Source: Monarcha castaneiventris obscurior
Taxonomy: Eukaryota; Chordata; Aves; Passeriformes; Monarchidae
Assembly: GCA_026261815.1 (NCBI GenBank)
Contig: JAMPIT010000434.1
Coordinates: 13,637,001-13,701,000, forward strand
Direction: 5' to 3'
Length of the DNA stretch: 64,000 nt
Shown here in pieces: positions 39,101 to 54,100 of the stretch. The notes under the pieces are model-generated. The model ran no database searches. It had not been told where the DNA came from and saw only the letters and a list, made by a program, of their open reading frames with translations. The position numbers and the translations under genes were made by a program. Position 1 is the stretch's first letter. The number at the start of each line of letters is the position of its first letter.

Positions 39101-42100
39101 TGTATGAGAACTATTAAAAAAAAATCAGTAGTTATTGAACACCCTGGATTATTTTCTGCCACATATGATCTATTTTTGTGGTCAGAAACATATTTTTTTC
39201 AGTGTATCTTTCTTTTAGTATTTGATAACTTGTTTTATTTGGTTTGAGTCCACTGCTGGTCTAATAAGTAAAGTTACTGCATGTGTACTGTGGCACAATG
39301 ACAACATCAGAATGCAGAAAGCTTATCTTCAGTCAGTCACAGAGGACTTTGTATTGTGGGATCTTCTCTGTAGAGCTGCGTTTGCTTTCTTCTAGACAAG
39401 CTTCTTTTTCTTTATTCTCAGCTTTTTTCAGAAATTCACAACCCATTTCCAGCTCCTTTTACCTAATCTCTGTAGCTTAATTTTGCTGATGAGGCTTACA
39501 CAGTCTTAAATCAGGAGTTTAACCATGATAAAATTTGAGAAAGTATAAAATATTTTGTGGATTCAAAGGTAATAAATAAGAAGGTGATATGAGTGTGGTT
39601 AAGAAGTCTTGAAATGATGTGGTTATTAAGAGAAAGGTATTGTTCCTTCAGAGATGGAGGAGATGAATATCTGAATGTAAAACAGGCTAAACGTAGGGAC
39701 TAGAAGGCACTGAGTGCCCTGGAGAACAGAGCAAGAACAGGCAAACTGAAAGGAAAGACAAAACAAATGCAAGCAAATAAGCATAATAAGCAAAATGCTA
39801 TAGGGTATTTACTTACATAAAAATGATTCTGTAATACAATGCACTAAATAGTAACAGTAAGAAGTTGGTTTACTAAAACATGCTGCCAGCTAGTAAGTGG
39901 GACTAAAAAGAAAAAAGTGTGTTTTCTATATCATAGGGAAGAAACTGCAAAATTGGAATTCAGATATATTACTTTTAAGATCTGAAGAGCCCACTTCAAT
40001 GTTTGATAGAATTGCCCTCCTCTCCTGTTTTTCAAGGGGCTTGGATTTTTGCAGAGGTGTTTTGATTTTTGTTTTTTCTTTTTCCTTTTGTATGGCAAAT
40101 ATGTCTGAATATATGGTATTTCATTCCAGGTTTTGTTGTCAAGAATCTTGTTTAACCAGTTTTGTCTGTTTTGTGCTCTGTATGTTTATGTACATAAACT
40201 CCTTTAAACTTTCTGAAGAGACTGATCTACAATTCTGTGAACTAAAGTTCTTACATTAACAATGTTTGTTAATGTTTCATATTCAACATAAATCATTACT
40301 TTGTGACCTTCACCCAGTTCTGTTACTGTGGGTTAAATTATATAAACTTAGTTAAAATAATGAAAAATTTTCTAACATCCCCAAATAAATAAATGTAAAG
40401 AATTTATGAATGGACACCAGCAGGAGTCACTAATTGATGTCATGTCATTAAGCCTTAAGGACCTATAGTTAACTCACAGTGTTTATGTGCAGCACCATTA
40501 CAAACAAGTCGTGTCTGGACTGAGGGAAATGGATCCACAGCAAAATCTCTTCCTGTATGGCTTTTTCCTCATTTGTACTTACTAGCTCTTCAGCGTTCAG
40601 TTTTCCTTCTTTCATCCTCATCACTCTAACCCACTAATTGAATGCTTTTGCAATCAGCCTTCAACTCCTTTTTTAGAGTGTGTGAGCCAGTCCCTGAATT
40701 TTCAGTGAAAACATGGGACCCTGCTCATGCAGGCAGAACCCCAGAGATTGTCCCTGGCTGTTAGCAAATACTGTTGGACAGTTTAAAGTGTCCTTGTTGT
40801 TGCCACTTTCAGTTTTAGCCTATGAAGCACAGCAATTGCCATTCAGACTTTATCAACGTACATGGTAATTTCACTGTCATTTCAATGCAGTGGTTTTCAT
40901 ATCATCTCCTGCCGTGTTTTGTTAGGGAAATTCTATGCAGAATGTAGTGAGCCATCTCTAACGACCGTGTTAATTGTACATGTGGTCTGTACGTGAGTAG
41001 CACTGCCACTGGCTGTGTGGGGCTGCTGGAGCCCTGCCTGTGTGCAGGGGTTCCACAGGCAGAGGACACATCAGTCCTTTTGTGCGTCAGCAGTGGCCGA
41101 GTGTGGTTTGATGGCCTGAACCTTATGTAAGTGTTCAATATATGGACAGGGAGCTTTCTCCACCAGGTTCTCCCCTAATGGTGTTGCACAAGGTCTGTCA
41201 GAACTGCTTGTATGCTTTGTGTATGCTCTTCAGTGATGCCTAGGTTTTTTGCTGTCATGTTCACCTGTCTTCCCAAGAGCAGTCCTGGAGGGGAGGTAGA
41301 AGGTAATGTGGGGTGCCAGATAAGACTAACAGTGAAGAATACAAGAAGGCTAGAGCTATGGAGACTTTCAGTACCCTAACTTTTTGTGGTAACGTGCCAT
41401 AGGATATATGGGCATATGTTGCCAAAAGCTCTTATAATCCAGAAACTTCATTTGTGCCAGTAAAGAGCTCTGCATGAAATTCTCAGTACTCTGGGGAAAA
41501 ATGAATATAAGCTTTTTTCTGTGTAAACCCAGCTGTGTAATTTGACTCTTTTGGAGAGGTGATTCTATGTGTGCTTTCTCTTACAAAAAGAACATCGAAA
41601 CTATTTGTATGGTTTGACTCTGTGTAAACTTCACTATCAAATTGAAGATACTTTTGGATTGTTGTCTAGTATCCTCCTGAATATCCTCAGGGTGATCTTC
41701 CATTCCTTGTATGTGTAGCACAGTTGCGTAAGGTAAACTAGTAAGATAGATAATCCTGTTTTTCTTTTTGGTCTTATCTGAAACAAGTTTAAAAGATGTT
41801 GAAACAATAGTGTACAGTGAAACCACATTGTGAAGAAAATTCGTGGTACTCTCCCCAGAATATAAGTAAGAAAAACGTTCAGTCTCCAGCTACAATACAG
41901 TGCAGCTCCCTAAATATACCAAGAGAGTTTCCTACCATCTTGAAGAAGTATATGTGTGTGAAAGAATTTTGTACTTATCATATTAGAGAATTTCTTTGGG
42001 CAGGTGTAACCCTTGTAATGATGCCAAGGTTATTGGAGACCTGTGAAGATCTGCTGGCTAAGTGCTGGTCACTCAATCAGCTGGCACATAAGGAAGGTTT

Positions 42101-45100
42101 TATTTATATACCTAATTTATTTCCAAGATTTTACATTGGGTTAATAAAGATAATACTCGCAACTTACCCTTTATGCTTCTCTACATTTTACATATACTCA
42201 CCTATCTTCTTGCTAACTTACTGAAATACATAGTGAAAATGAGAGCAAATAATAGTTTAGTTTAATTTTGAGTCTGTATCCTAAGGTACATACAACAAAA
42301 AGCAGGCTGGAGCAGATCTCTAGATAATGACTGCATCTGTATAATCTGAACTTAATTTTGACCCTCTTAGGTTAAATAATATATATAGATAGATGTTACT
42401 TCTGTGTTTATTTGTGTATGTAGATCTGTGGGGCGGGGTTGTTGGGTTGTTTGCTTTTGTGTGTGTGTGCGTCCACTTTTAAGTAAATACTGCTTCCTGT
42501 GGTGGGAAAGTAGAGCAAACCATGGTAGATGTGGTGGAATCTCCAGGTCTGATGTGGGTCTACTGCAGTCCTGTCTTACTGTGCAGCCTCATGTAGGCAC
42601 TTGGATGAAAAAGAACAGACAAATCAACATTCCTTTCCCTGAACTCCCCAGCATGCCTCAGCTGCTTTCACTCAGCTCCAGAAAGGAGAAATGAGACTAA
42701 AAGGAGCCACTGGTGGAGTGCTTGCTAATTAGTAAAACTTTGCTGCATGCAGAAAGCAAAAATTAAAGGAAAATATACATGCTATTGAAATTTCAGTATG
42801 TGAAAACTTAAAGAATCAACAGGTATTTATTTCAGAGTGTTTAACTAGTCATGTGCTTAGAAGAACAAGTTTTTTCAGTATTTTCAAAAGACCAGAACTT
42901 GTCAGCCTGCTTATGCTGCCAGTTTTTGTATAATAAGTTCATTGACCCTGTAGACAGTCTGAGTGTTTTCTGAGTTACCGCTTTATCTAATTTGCATGAT
43001 TTTAAAGCTGTTGCTTGCTAGAAAACAGTCTAGTGAGGGCACTCTTTGTAAACACCCTTTTATATAACTTTGCTTATTCCTTTTGGGTAAGGGGAGGGGA
43101 AGATCAAGAGCAACAATCAAAAATAGCATAAATGAAAAGCGATGTTCATGCTTTCATAAAATACTTCACAAAATAGTTTCTGAGTAGTTTGATAGGATTT
43201 CTTTTGTTTTCACCTAGATAAATACAATTTCACATGCAAAAATGCTGTGTTTGGTAATTACTGTGTAATTACTTACTGTTACCAGATAATGTAGAGGCCA
43301 AAAGGTATAAATGGATTTGAGAAGGATTAAAGAAATTAATGGCTGATACATTCATGGAAGAAAACCAGTGAGAGCTGGGAGTATAATAAGGAAAGGCTTG
43401 CCTCATGATTGTTCTTCCTCTTTTTGCCTGTAAGCATCAGCCATGGCCATAAGAGAGAATCCTGGTCTAAACTGATTCCTATGTTTGTTCTGGTGTTCTT
43501 GCTATTGTTTGACATCTTGGTGTAGAAGGCAGTGGGCTGTACTTTGTGCAGAGTACTGTTTTGTATCAGCCCCTGAATGCCCAGGAGCAAGAGCCACTCA
43601 TCATATCTTGGGTTCTTTTATGTTCTTTGGAGGGGATTCTGAATGAGAAGTCAGTGAAGAGCAAAGATTAAATCCTTCCAGCTCTTTACAGAATTAAATG
43701 TTTATAAGTACATACCTGGTCTGTGTTACAAGAGTACAGATAGTATAAAAATACAGACAGATACTTCCACTCATGGTTTCCACAGTAAATGGTACGGTGT
43801 TTTAGGGGAAAGTGGTAAGGTGATGATTAGCTCTGAAATGTTGCGTGCTGCAGTCAGTTGCCCTGCAAAAAAAATTCAAAAATCCATTGCCACAAGTTGT
43901 GATGCATAGTTCATTATAATTTATATTAGTGCTATGTATTGATTTGAGTTTCTGGAAAAAAAAAAACCCCTGTATCTTTTTGAATACAAGTTGAGCTCAG
44001 TATTCAATACAAGTTGAACCCTCAGTGTTTTTTTAGTGTCAAGATCTCTTTATATTATCTGTCATTTACTCTGCAGCCCCACAAATAGTTGCATGGATGT
44101 AGTGTGTTGTGTATTAGTGCTCGGAATCATCAGTGAGGTGAGGCTGCCTAAATTTTGTGTTGCTGTGGAAGTCACTCTTCATAAATATGTTCTTCCTTAA
44201 AGGTCCATATGGCTTTTCCTATCTGTTGTATGTTTTAGTTTACTTGGAATTAACCAATGGAATGGAATTACCAATTACCATTAACGATGGGATTTGGTAA
44301 TGAAATATTTTAGGGCAATAAAGAGGAAGATGCTAAGGTAAAAATATGAGATGAAAAAAAAAGCATGAGACTGTTCAGCTGTCATATATTACTTTATCTG
44401 TAGATATGCCCAAGGAGAAAAAATGCTAAATATTAAAGTCTCTGTTGATATTTTAATGTTATATCCTAGCTGTATTTGCTGTGATGCCTTATGAAAGTCC
44501 TGTTGGAAAACAGCATCAATTCTTTTTTAAACATGACGTAATTTGTTTCCACTAGAGTGCTGCTGTCCTTGCAAGTGAAAAAAATGCTGCACAGGAGGAG
44601 CGAAATAGTATAGAAAATAAAGTCAAAGAGCTGATTGAGGAAAATGAACAATTGAAGAGAAAAGTTACTGAGCTAGAGAGGAGAACTGAGGAATTGCACA
44701 AACAAATTGATAACATGAAAGGAGAAGAAAATTCAGTGAAGGAAAAATTAAAGACATATGAGGTAAGTTAAGAAAACAAGCCCCTTAGGTAGTCTTCTGT
44801 TTTCAATGGATTCATTGTAGAATAAAAACTGATGAAGAGGAGGATGGACAATGCCATGGGAAAGGGTAAGGAAAACCAGCAGGTTGTCAAGAAGCAGTAT
44901 GCAGTTTGCTGACATGTATAAGAAGGATTTCCCCATTGAAAACCAGACTAAAACCACGTCACACCTTGGGATTGGGGAAATCAGTGATAGGCCCGAGTGA
45001 ACAGACTTTATAGCTCAGTTTACTTGTCAGATTAAAGGCCTGGCCACTGTTTCTGAATGTATCAAATTGCATCATTGCAGGAAGAGAAGCAACAATTAGA

Positions 45101-48100
45101 AGAAGCTTTGAAACACGCTGAAAAGGAGGGAAAAGAATTGTTAGTGTTAAAAGCAGCTTTGGAAAGCCAGCTAGAAGATATGCAGGTAAGAGCAAGAAGA
45201 GTTTGGATAATTTAAATTTTAAATTCTCTGTTTACCTCAGTCACTGTTGCTTTCTGTAGAGTTACATCTCATTCTTTTTGAAGTACACTTTGTTTTAAAG
45301 TTTAGATCTCACTTCTGTGTTCAAATGTGTACTGAAACCATAGCATCATCAAATGAAAATAGTTCTCTTTCTGAGTTTTTTTTTCTTCTATTTCCATGGA
45401 TCTAGAAAAATTTGAGGGAAATGAATTGCCAAATAAGCTGCCTAAGGTTTCATATATCTTTTATTATTTTCAATGATCATGCAACTCATGAAGGTATTTA
45501 CATGTAAAAAGAATGAAAAGCTGTACTTGGATATTAACAAAAATATTGTTAATGGATAACTATCAGGATGTTTGCTTCTCTATTTTTATGAGCCTGTCTT
45601 ATTTGCAAATGTTGCATGGAACTGGAATATGTAGTCACAAAACCAGAGATGTTTAATGCATTTCACTAGGATTTGCAGCCTCTTAAATTCTGAATGAACT
45701 CCTCTTTCCACCTTGCTCCTTAGTCCACCCAGTGTCCAGGAAAGGATATGCTTTCTCTCAGATTAGCCCAGAAATTAAACATGTGGAGAATGCATCTACT
45801 TCAGAGCAGTGGAGAGAGATGTCGGCAATGTTGTGTATGAGTCAAGATTCAGATGGCATGAAAGTTCAGATCTATTTAGTAACAAGGGGAATGTGTATAA
45901 ATCTTGAAACTGTTCTCATTGACCTCATATTTTGTGTCTGCAAAGGCTGCAAAGCTAATTTTTCTTCTCTGATTCACCTTTTACATAAACCAAAGAAGCA
46001 TTGATTTCAACAGTATGAGTTTAGAATTGTCTTAGTTTTACTTCTAGAAGCTGAGGTTTCAAGTGATTCTAACGTCAGACTCAAACATGAGGACATGTAA
46101 ATTGCTAGTGCCACTTTTTTAATTGAATAGATGTTTTCCCCTGTTGTCTTCAACATAAATTTTACTGTTCTGAAAACCTGAAAATGAAACTTGTCTCTCA
46201 GTGGATTAAAAACCAAGGAAAGACTGTGTTAACCAGCATGTTTTCATGGTTCAGTTAATTATGGTAAAAAGAAAAAATAAAATCAGCAAGAAAACACTTC
46301 TATGTCTTTAAAATTGAATGTGCTTCAAGAATATAAGGTTTTAACAATATGGGTAAGTGAGTTTTGTTTCCACAAAATGTTTTTAAGCTGATGTTCCTTG
46401 TAACTACATGAATAAATGTTTCTTCTGAGGCTTTTGGTCAGGCTTGGTTTTTGGTTGTCTTCTTTTATTTTTTTTTCCATTTTAAATCTGTTTATCTGCT
46501 CTACCTCACTGATTCTCTTGGTTTGCTTGTCTATATCACTGACAGTCTACACAACCACTGCATTGCTCATCACTGGCTTGCATTTAGCACACTCCCCTAA
46601 GAACTCCCTTCTGTCACAGTCTGACTTGACCTTCCTGTGTAACATGGATCAATGCACCATACACATCTCCTGCATCTTGATTAGCTTTGGGTCAAGATGC
46701 TTGAAAAGTGTGGGGTTTTTTTCTGTTTATGCATCCTTCAGGGCATCGTGCCAGATAAGGCTGCCTCCAAGCAGGGTCTCCAAATGAAAGAATTCTAGGG
46801 AAGGTGACAGGAGAGTCTGTCTTGACGTTTTATTCACAACTTATGTCTAAATTCTGGCATGCTAAATTTAATTCTCTTTCTGACTCTACAATCTTTTCCA
46901 CCGGATATGAGCACTAACAGGCCTCAGGATGTAATCAGCGGCCCTTTTGTTTAGAACAATTCAGCCTTTCTGTCTTTAGAGTTGTTCTAATGAATAATGT
47001 TGTGCAGTAGGTTGATTTGGCCTTGTGTTACCATTGACAATTTAGACGACAGACTCTGGCACTGTAATAATGTGTATCCCAGTGGAAATGTAATTCCTGA
47101 CTGTCCTATCTTGCTTTTTTACATAACACAAATTACTTCTAATGGTGGACTAGCACAACAAAGACAATGACAATACAAAGAGAACTGTAACAGTTCCTGT
47201 AAACAGCCAAGTCTATTCCTCCTTCATTCTGGATTTCTAGTCAGAAAAGTTAAAGCTGGTATGCACTTAATTGTAATAGTTTGCATTTGTGCTTTCATCT
47301 AAAATCACCCTCAATATATATTGAAATTTTGTTTATGGATGGTCAAGTGAGGAGTACAAAATTCTGTAGCATTTTGTGTTGTGTTCTAACCTCTGTTTTA
47401 GGGTTGCCACCTCTGTAGCGTTTCAGGAAATTAAATACGTCTCAACACTTTTGCACCATTGAGAAGGGAAATGACTTAATTATTACACTCCTTAACCATA
47501 GCATATATGGTGCTGTAATACCTTACAAAATAACAATTATACCAGCATTATGGATGGCAGCATGAATTAATCTGTGCTTTTTAAATCAAACAAGCAGAGC
47601 ATGGGATCCTTTCAATGGGTGGAAAAATAGGAAGTTTATCTTTTCATTGTGGTAGATAATGGTAGGCACCTAGAATTAGCATTGCAGAGCATTGTAAGTT
47701 GGAATACATTCTTAATTTTCAGTTATCAGTTGAGATAAATTACTAATTTTGTAAAGAGAACATTAACTACTAGTATTTGGAAAAACAGAGAAATATCAGA
47801 GTAAACTTTTAGGTTAGTGCGAAAACAAATGACTCCTTTTCATTTCCCCCATTTAATTATCTTTTCATATAATAACACTTTAGCTTCACAAAGTAATTAA
47901 TTGCCACTAACGATTGCCTTTAAATTGGCAACTGACAGGCTGTTTGCCTGACTTCCAGTTACACTGTGACAGGCCAGCCAACTCCACTGAGAGGTGCTCA
48001 AGGATTTTTGTACCTGAAGGACACTCAAATTAGAGATTATACTTAAATTGACCATTGAAGCTGTCCTATAGGGCATCCAAATTTCAAACACTGAAATTCA

Positions 48101-51077
48101 GTATAGTGTACTGAAAGGGTAGACACTGAGGAAACGGCACCATTTGGATAGTTGGTAGCAACATTCCCATTGCATCATGGTTTTAATATCTAAGTTAAGA
48201 AAAGAGGTATAAATGGACATTATAGTTGTTTCTAGCATGACATACCAGCGTTTGTCCTGTACTAGCTAGTGAACTGTAAAACCTGAAATTTTCTTAATTT
48301 TACAGCAGCTTCTGGTATTACTGTGTTAAGTAACATTCCTTTAAGGCATTAGAAAAGATGGCCTACATTTCATTATATGTATTTTTTAATCTGCTGCAGG
48401 AGAACACCCGTTGCATTTCACAGGAACGGCAGCAGTTAAGTCAGCAATTAAAAGATGAAACTCAGCAGAAGGAGCAGTTAAAGCAGATAAAGAATGAAAT
48501 GGAGAATGAACGATTGCAGCTGAGCAAGACTGTTGAGAAGTTACAGGAGGAGGTATGAGTTCACCCCCAAGAGGCTGCAGGGATCTGAATATCTAAGAGA
48601 GAAGTAAATGAACAGGCACATTGTAAAGAATTGTATATTTTTAAATGTGTCAAAGAAAGTAAAATGCAAAGTTAGTTAGTATTAGTCTCTTTAACCTAGA
48701 GGCTCTTACTAAAAGCTTTCAGGGCTGGAACAGTGTTTGGAACACTACTATCTCAAAATGGCATTGTAAATCAGTTCTATATAAGCCAGATCCCAGATCT
48801 GAGTTCAGCTCTCATGTACAGTATAGTGATATTTCAGAGTTTTACAGCTGATTCTCAAAATGCTTCTGCATCAGATTTATTGTGCCATCTGTGTTTAAAC
48901 TGTACAGATAATACTGACATACTGAAGTGTGACTGTGCAGTTCATTGTGTCACTCAGCTGGAAGAACTGCTGACAGACCAAAAGGGAAAAGTCTTGCCAC
49001 ACATACTATTAGAAATCACCCTTACTGTTTTGTGTTTTCCCACTTCTGCATAGAAATTGATTTATTTGGGAACATTGGATAAATTTTCTGTTTGAAAATA
49101 CTGAGCTGAATACTGAAGCAGGAGGAAAAAAAGTTTGTTTCATTAAGCACAATAGAACCTTTTGTATATGTACTTTTTGCCCAGATGTCTGAAATGGTAG
49201 AGATGTCAAGAACATCAACTCTGGAGCTTCAGAGCCAGTTTGATGAATACAAGGAGAAAAATCGCAGGGAATTTTCAGATCTGCAGAGGCAATTAAAGGA
49301 GAAAAACATCGAAGTAGAAAAATCTCGCCTGATGAACCTAAGAATGCAAGATGAGGTAATGACTCATAAGTTCAGTGACAAATTCTCACCTTTGACCTAG
49401 GATTCAGTGCAGATAGTTTTCAAGATAATGAATGTTTGCTATTACGCTTTTGTGTATTCTCATGTGCATCATGAGAGGCTGATCTCAGCATGCTTTTGAA
49501 TTTCATTATTCATGGTGGTCATCAGCCTGTTATTTCTGCTGGGGAAGTGGGGTTTCCTATTTAGGACAGATAAATGCAGTGTTTGACAAATGAATGCACC
49601 TTAAGTGATATGACAAGGATTCCATTGATGATCTGCTGCTCTTTAATGCCTGCTACTGAAGGAATTGAAAATTTAGAAGTATTTTTGATCAGGAAAAATC
49701 CTCCACCAGTTATTTAGGGAAAACAGACATACAAACATACATTCTCGTCTTCTTTCATATGAGCCAGTTGCAGATTTAAATGACAAAGGTGTCTGTGCAA
49801 CCAAGAATCAACCAGTCTTGAAGTGTCTGCCTTGTAGTATGTAAATTTTGCCATAAAGACAATCCAGTCTTTTAAAAATCTCCATTTACTTCCTCTGCAG
49901 TTGGAAAAACTTCAAGAATACATTGATCACAGATGTTTTCTCTATATGGAATATTTTATTAGTAGGATTTTTCCAGTTTAGAACTTCTATCACCCTCTTC
50001 CCTTAGAAAGTGTGTTTTAAATTAAATTTAAAAGAACAGCAATAGAAGAAAGAATAGTTCCTGTATATTATGTCTTCCTTCTGTATTTATTCCATTCAGG
50101 GATGGAGAGCCTTTGTAAAGAGCTGAAGACTCGTAATGAAAATGATAGATAAAACGATGATTTTGTTAACATAGCTCTTGAATTGAATGAATGTATGTAG
50201 GTACCTACACTAATATATGCATCAAATATGTAAATGTATGGTTACACAGTGTAAACACATTGTGTTTGCAGTTATGAAAAATACTTCTAGCGTTACCTAT
50301 TACAATTACAAAACAGAGAAAAAAATTCAAGAACAAAATAAACCATCATTATTTGACAAAAGGATAATCCAAACAGTATATAAAGGACAAAATATTAGTA
50401 GTTGTGGAATTCTACATCTCCATGATGCAATATGATAGGGCTTTAAAATGTAGTATGGCAATTAGCTGCAAAAGAGGAGACAAAACATAAGAAAGGCAGG
50501 TTAAACAGCAGACTTTCTGGGAGACTAAATATTCAGGAGAATTGAAAGTCTTTATTATCACTTCCTCCTTTGTCTTTAACAAGAAGTATAAATAGTCCTT
50601 CCATTCAACATGAAAGTCTGCTGTCTATCAAAATTCTCCTGGATAGCTGTCACAGGGCACAAAACATTCTTTTTGAGACTCTAGTCAAAGGCCAAGGATT
50701 GTAATGATCATGGCAATATGAGTATCCTATTGGTCCAGTAAAAAACCAATGAAACAGTCTTGTGAGGCAGTATGGGAGTTCTTCACTGCTGTATCTCTTC
50801 CAGGTTCTCTGTGGATACACAGAAAACACCCATCTTGAAAGCTGACAATTCAATGTCGTTCTGAGCCATTAAATGCATATGAAAGGCTATTAATGTACAG
50901 ACCCCTGCACTTAACTAGCTGCTCACCAAGTGTCAGGACTTAGTAGTAGGTAGCAAACTCTGTGAACATTCACTAATACATTATTTTAGCTTCATTACTA
51001 AAATAAGCACTAAAATAAGTACCATGAAGGTTTTGGATAATATTATTGAGGACTTGCAGTTGTTGAATAGGGAACTT

Positions 51078-51118
<41 letters not shown>

Positions 51119-54100
51119 ATATATATATGCAATTCTGTTATGGGTAAAATGCTGTCATCAAAGTGTATCAGACATATGAACTATATAGTTATTTAAAAGC
51201 TAAAGTATTGGGAGTCTGACAAGGAAAGGAGTAATATTGTAAAAGTTCCAAACATATAACCATTTTGAAAATTATCAAAATTTTGGCTTACTCTAACTTG
51301 GTAAAAAGAAGTAAATTTTAAGAACCACACCATGGATGGTTGTCAGTGTAAAACATGTAGTATATATGAAGCATCTCATTATAAGTCACAATCCAAGTTT
51401 ATTTTCTTGGTGCCATCTTGTGGATAAAACAAAAATTACTGTGAAAAGCCAGTAATTCAATGGAATTCTTGTCATGCTTCCAGATCTGTTGTGTTTGCAG
51501 TGAGTCCCCTTTACTGCTATCCCTTGTTTATAGGAAGTACAGTATGAAGTGTATTACCATGCTCTTATTGCTTCAGATGCGTCTGATGGAAGAAAACCTG
51601 AGGGACCACCAGAGAGCTCAGGATGAGGCAATAACAAAAACTCAGTTACTGGAACAGACTGTGAAAAGCTTGGAGTATGAACTGGAAGCTAAAAACCACT
51701 TAAAAGATGATCGGGCAAGACAAATCAAACTAATGGAGGTAAAAGACATTCTTAAGGGTTTGTTTCTTCTTTGAAGAGATGAAAATAATTTTGGTATTTC
51801 ACATGGATTCTGCTTGGAAGGAATCAAAAAAGCTTCGTGTTGTTGAAAATCTTTGTAGTACTACTGCAGGAATTATTCTGGTATATTCTAAAAGTGATTT
51901 GTTAGCATATCTATGGTAACATGATGTGTTCTAAATTACAATTTTCTCCCATCATTTTAGTTAACTTCTTTTTAACGAATTTTATCTCGAGCTTATCATG
52001 CAAATTTGCATTACTTTCATTTCTAGGCCCATCATTCAGAACTTCAAAAGTATTTAGAAATGTAAGTTCTGTTTAGCCTTTGATATTCATTTCAGGAGTC
52101 TGAATAACATTGTGACTCTAACTTGTTACAGGGCTTCATAACTGTTCAGTTCAACTGGGCTGTCATTTGACTTTCATAAATAAACATTTCTGTGTCATTG
52201 TACTCAGATGAAAAGAAATTTGTCTTCCAACTGTATAATGTAATGCAGACATTCAAAAACAGTCTCTAGAAACATAGAATTTCTATTATTTTCGTGAAAT
52301 TATTGGCAGTGATTAGAAAAAGGAAACAAAATGTTTATTTTACTTCTATCAAATGAATTCACTCTAAAGGCTTACCTGCATGCCTTCTCTTTTGCTGGGT
52401 GTTTTAAGAGGCATTTCAGTTTTCAAGCTTAGTCTTTCAGACACTTTGAGTCCTTGAAGTTTAAGGAAGAATGCCGTGGTAGCAATCTGAAGAGGGTGGA
52501 AAGTAGTATGTTGAGGTTGCTTTTCTTGTTCCACTTAGGACAAGTTATCTCACCTGGAACTTGAGCTTGATGAAGAAAAGAATAACTCGGATTTGTTGTC
52601 GGAGAGGATCAGCAGGTGCAGAGAACAGGTACTTGAACAAGTTTTCCAGCTTTTGCTTAATGATTCTGTGAAAAAGTTTTATTAGGATCACAATCCATAT
52701 TGATCAACTAAATAGTGATTAGCAATAGGATTTATATGCTGTACTTAGGCAGAGCATGTAAATCCAAAAAACCCAAGGTTCACAAACATGCTTAAATATG
52801 CTCCCTCCACATCACCACAGACCATTTTTTTCCTGTTGTTCTAACTGGAAAACAGACACAGGATATAAAGGCTGAAGACCAGTAAGCCTGTTGTGAATGG
52901 TCTCTTATATTGAAAGATCACAATTTTAATCTTACTGAAAAGTGATAGACTCATAATAGACAGCATAATAGACTCTTAATTTCAAAGAAGGAGGAGGAGG
53001 AGCTTTAGGAAATCGTGGAATTAATTAAGGAAGTCAGCTGAACCAAGGATGCTAGCCAGTTTCAACGAAGAGGAAGCTTTATTTTCATTACAGGTGTAAA
53101 AACTGATTAAGATACATCAAAGACAAGACAATTGGAAAGCATTTTCCACATAAAAACATCAGTCTTTTGTTCCAGAAGTGTAATATAAGTTGATAGCCCA
53201 GAAAGAAGGGAAGAAGGATTTATTAATGAGGCTGTGTCTCACGGAGCAGAAAATGTAAAAATAAAATGATACTTGCAAAGCTAAGTGAGACCTATCACAG
53301 TAACTCAAACAAGTAACAAAAAGGTTTTTGACTGTATAAGTAGAGGAAAGAAGTTGTGGAGACTGTATGATGAGGCCTCAGTCAAGATAAAAAGTAATCC
53401 AGGTATGCCCTCTCAAATAAAAGAACATTTACCTCTGTCATCAGTAGGGCCAGTGAATGTGCAGGTGAGGGAAGGTGGAGTGAATGTGTTGGAAATGAGA
53501 GCATTGAGTTGGAAATGACCAAGTCTTAAGAGAATTAGGAGTTCATTGATTTGAAGATAGAGGCCTTAATGATATTACTGAAGATTTCTGAGAGAACTGA
53601 CATAAGAAATTATAGGTCCTGTAACAAAGATTTATAGTAAACCAGTAAAGTACAGTATAGGGCCTGCTAACTGCAAAAGTAGCTAGACATCCGTGGCTGA
53701 GTAGTCAGGGTCATGCAAATGTTGTATTAGTTCATGGAAAGAAATACAGTGATGTGGCTGTCTTGGAATATCGTGGCTTAGATAATGTTCTTTGCCTTAT
53801 TTTTGCTTTCTGAAAGATGTGAAACTGATGCATAATTCATTACAGCACATCTGCTGCTGTAACTCCACATGAAGTACTACAGCTCATAGTAATTTCCTAG
53901 AAATTCAGGGGACAATTAACATCAAGGTACCCACAATCATCTGTTCCGTTCTCATTTCTCTTTCTTCAGAAAAAAAAAAGAACTGCTGACATTCTTTTGA
54001 ATAGCTGTGGCTTCAGAGGGAGAACAGAAAGTAAAATTTTAGTTTCTGTGTCTTTTCACTGAAATTGTGTGTTCCACTGAGACAGCTGGAGAGTTTAGAG

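Larger units (their letters stand above)
29990..44555 (+). other. CGNL1: CGNL1 intron 8
   Basis: This is the longest intron, 14.6 kb. It contains an antisense CR1 fragment at 37090-37590, a TG/TA repeat at 33977-34006 and a CA/TA repeat at 38488-38530. Short tandem copies of a CAATACAAGTTGA-like unit occur near 43983-44018. The remaining sequence is AT-rich and carries no supportable exon; the flanking exons join directly in the conserved protein. Confidence 0.88.

Noticed and set aside
45732..46787. Open frames of 90 and 123 codons in intron 10 as extra exons
   Set aside because: The flanking exons join directly in the conserved protein, and these frames lack coiled-coil pattern and fitting splice sites.
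51409..51423. Minus-strand CCACAAGATGGCACC resembling CTCF or YY1
   Set aside because: It has A where the CTCF core prefers C or T, and only a partial YY1 match, so it is not annotated as a feature.
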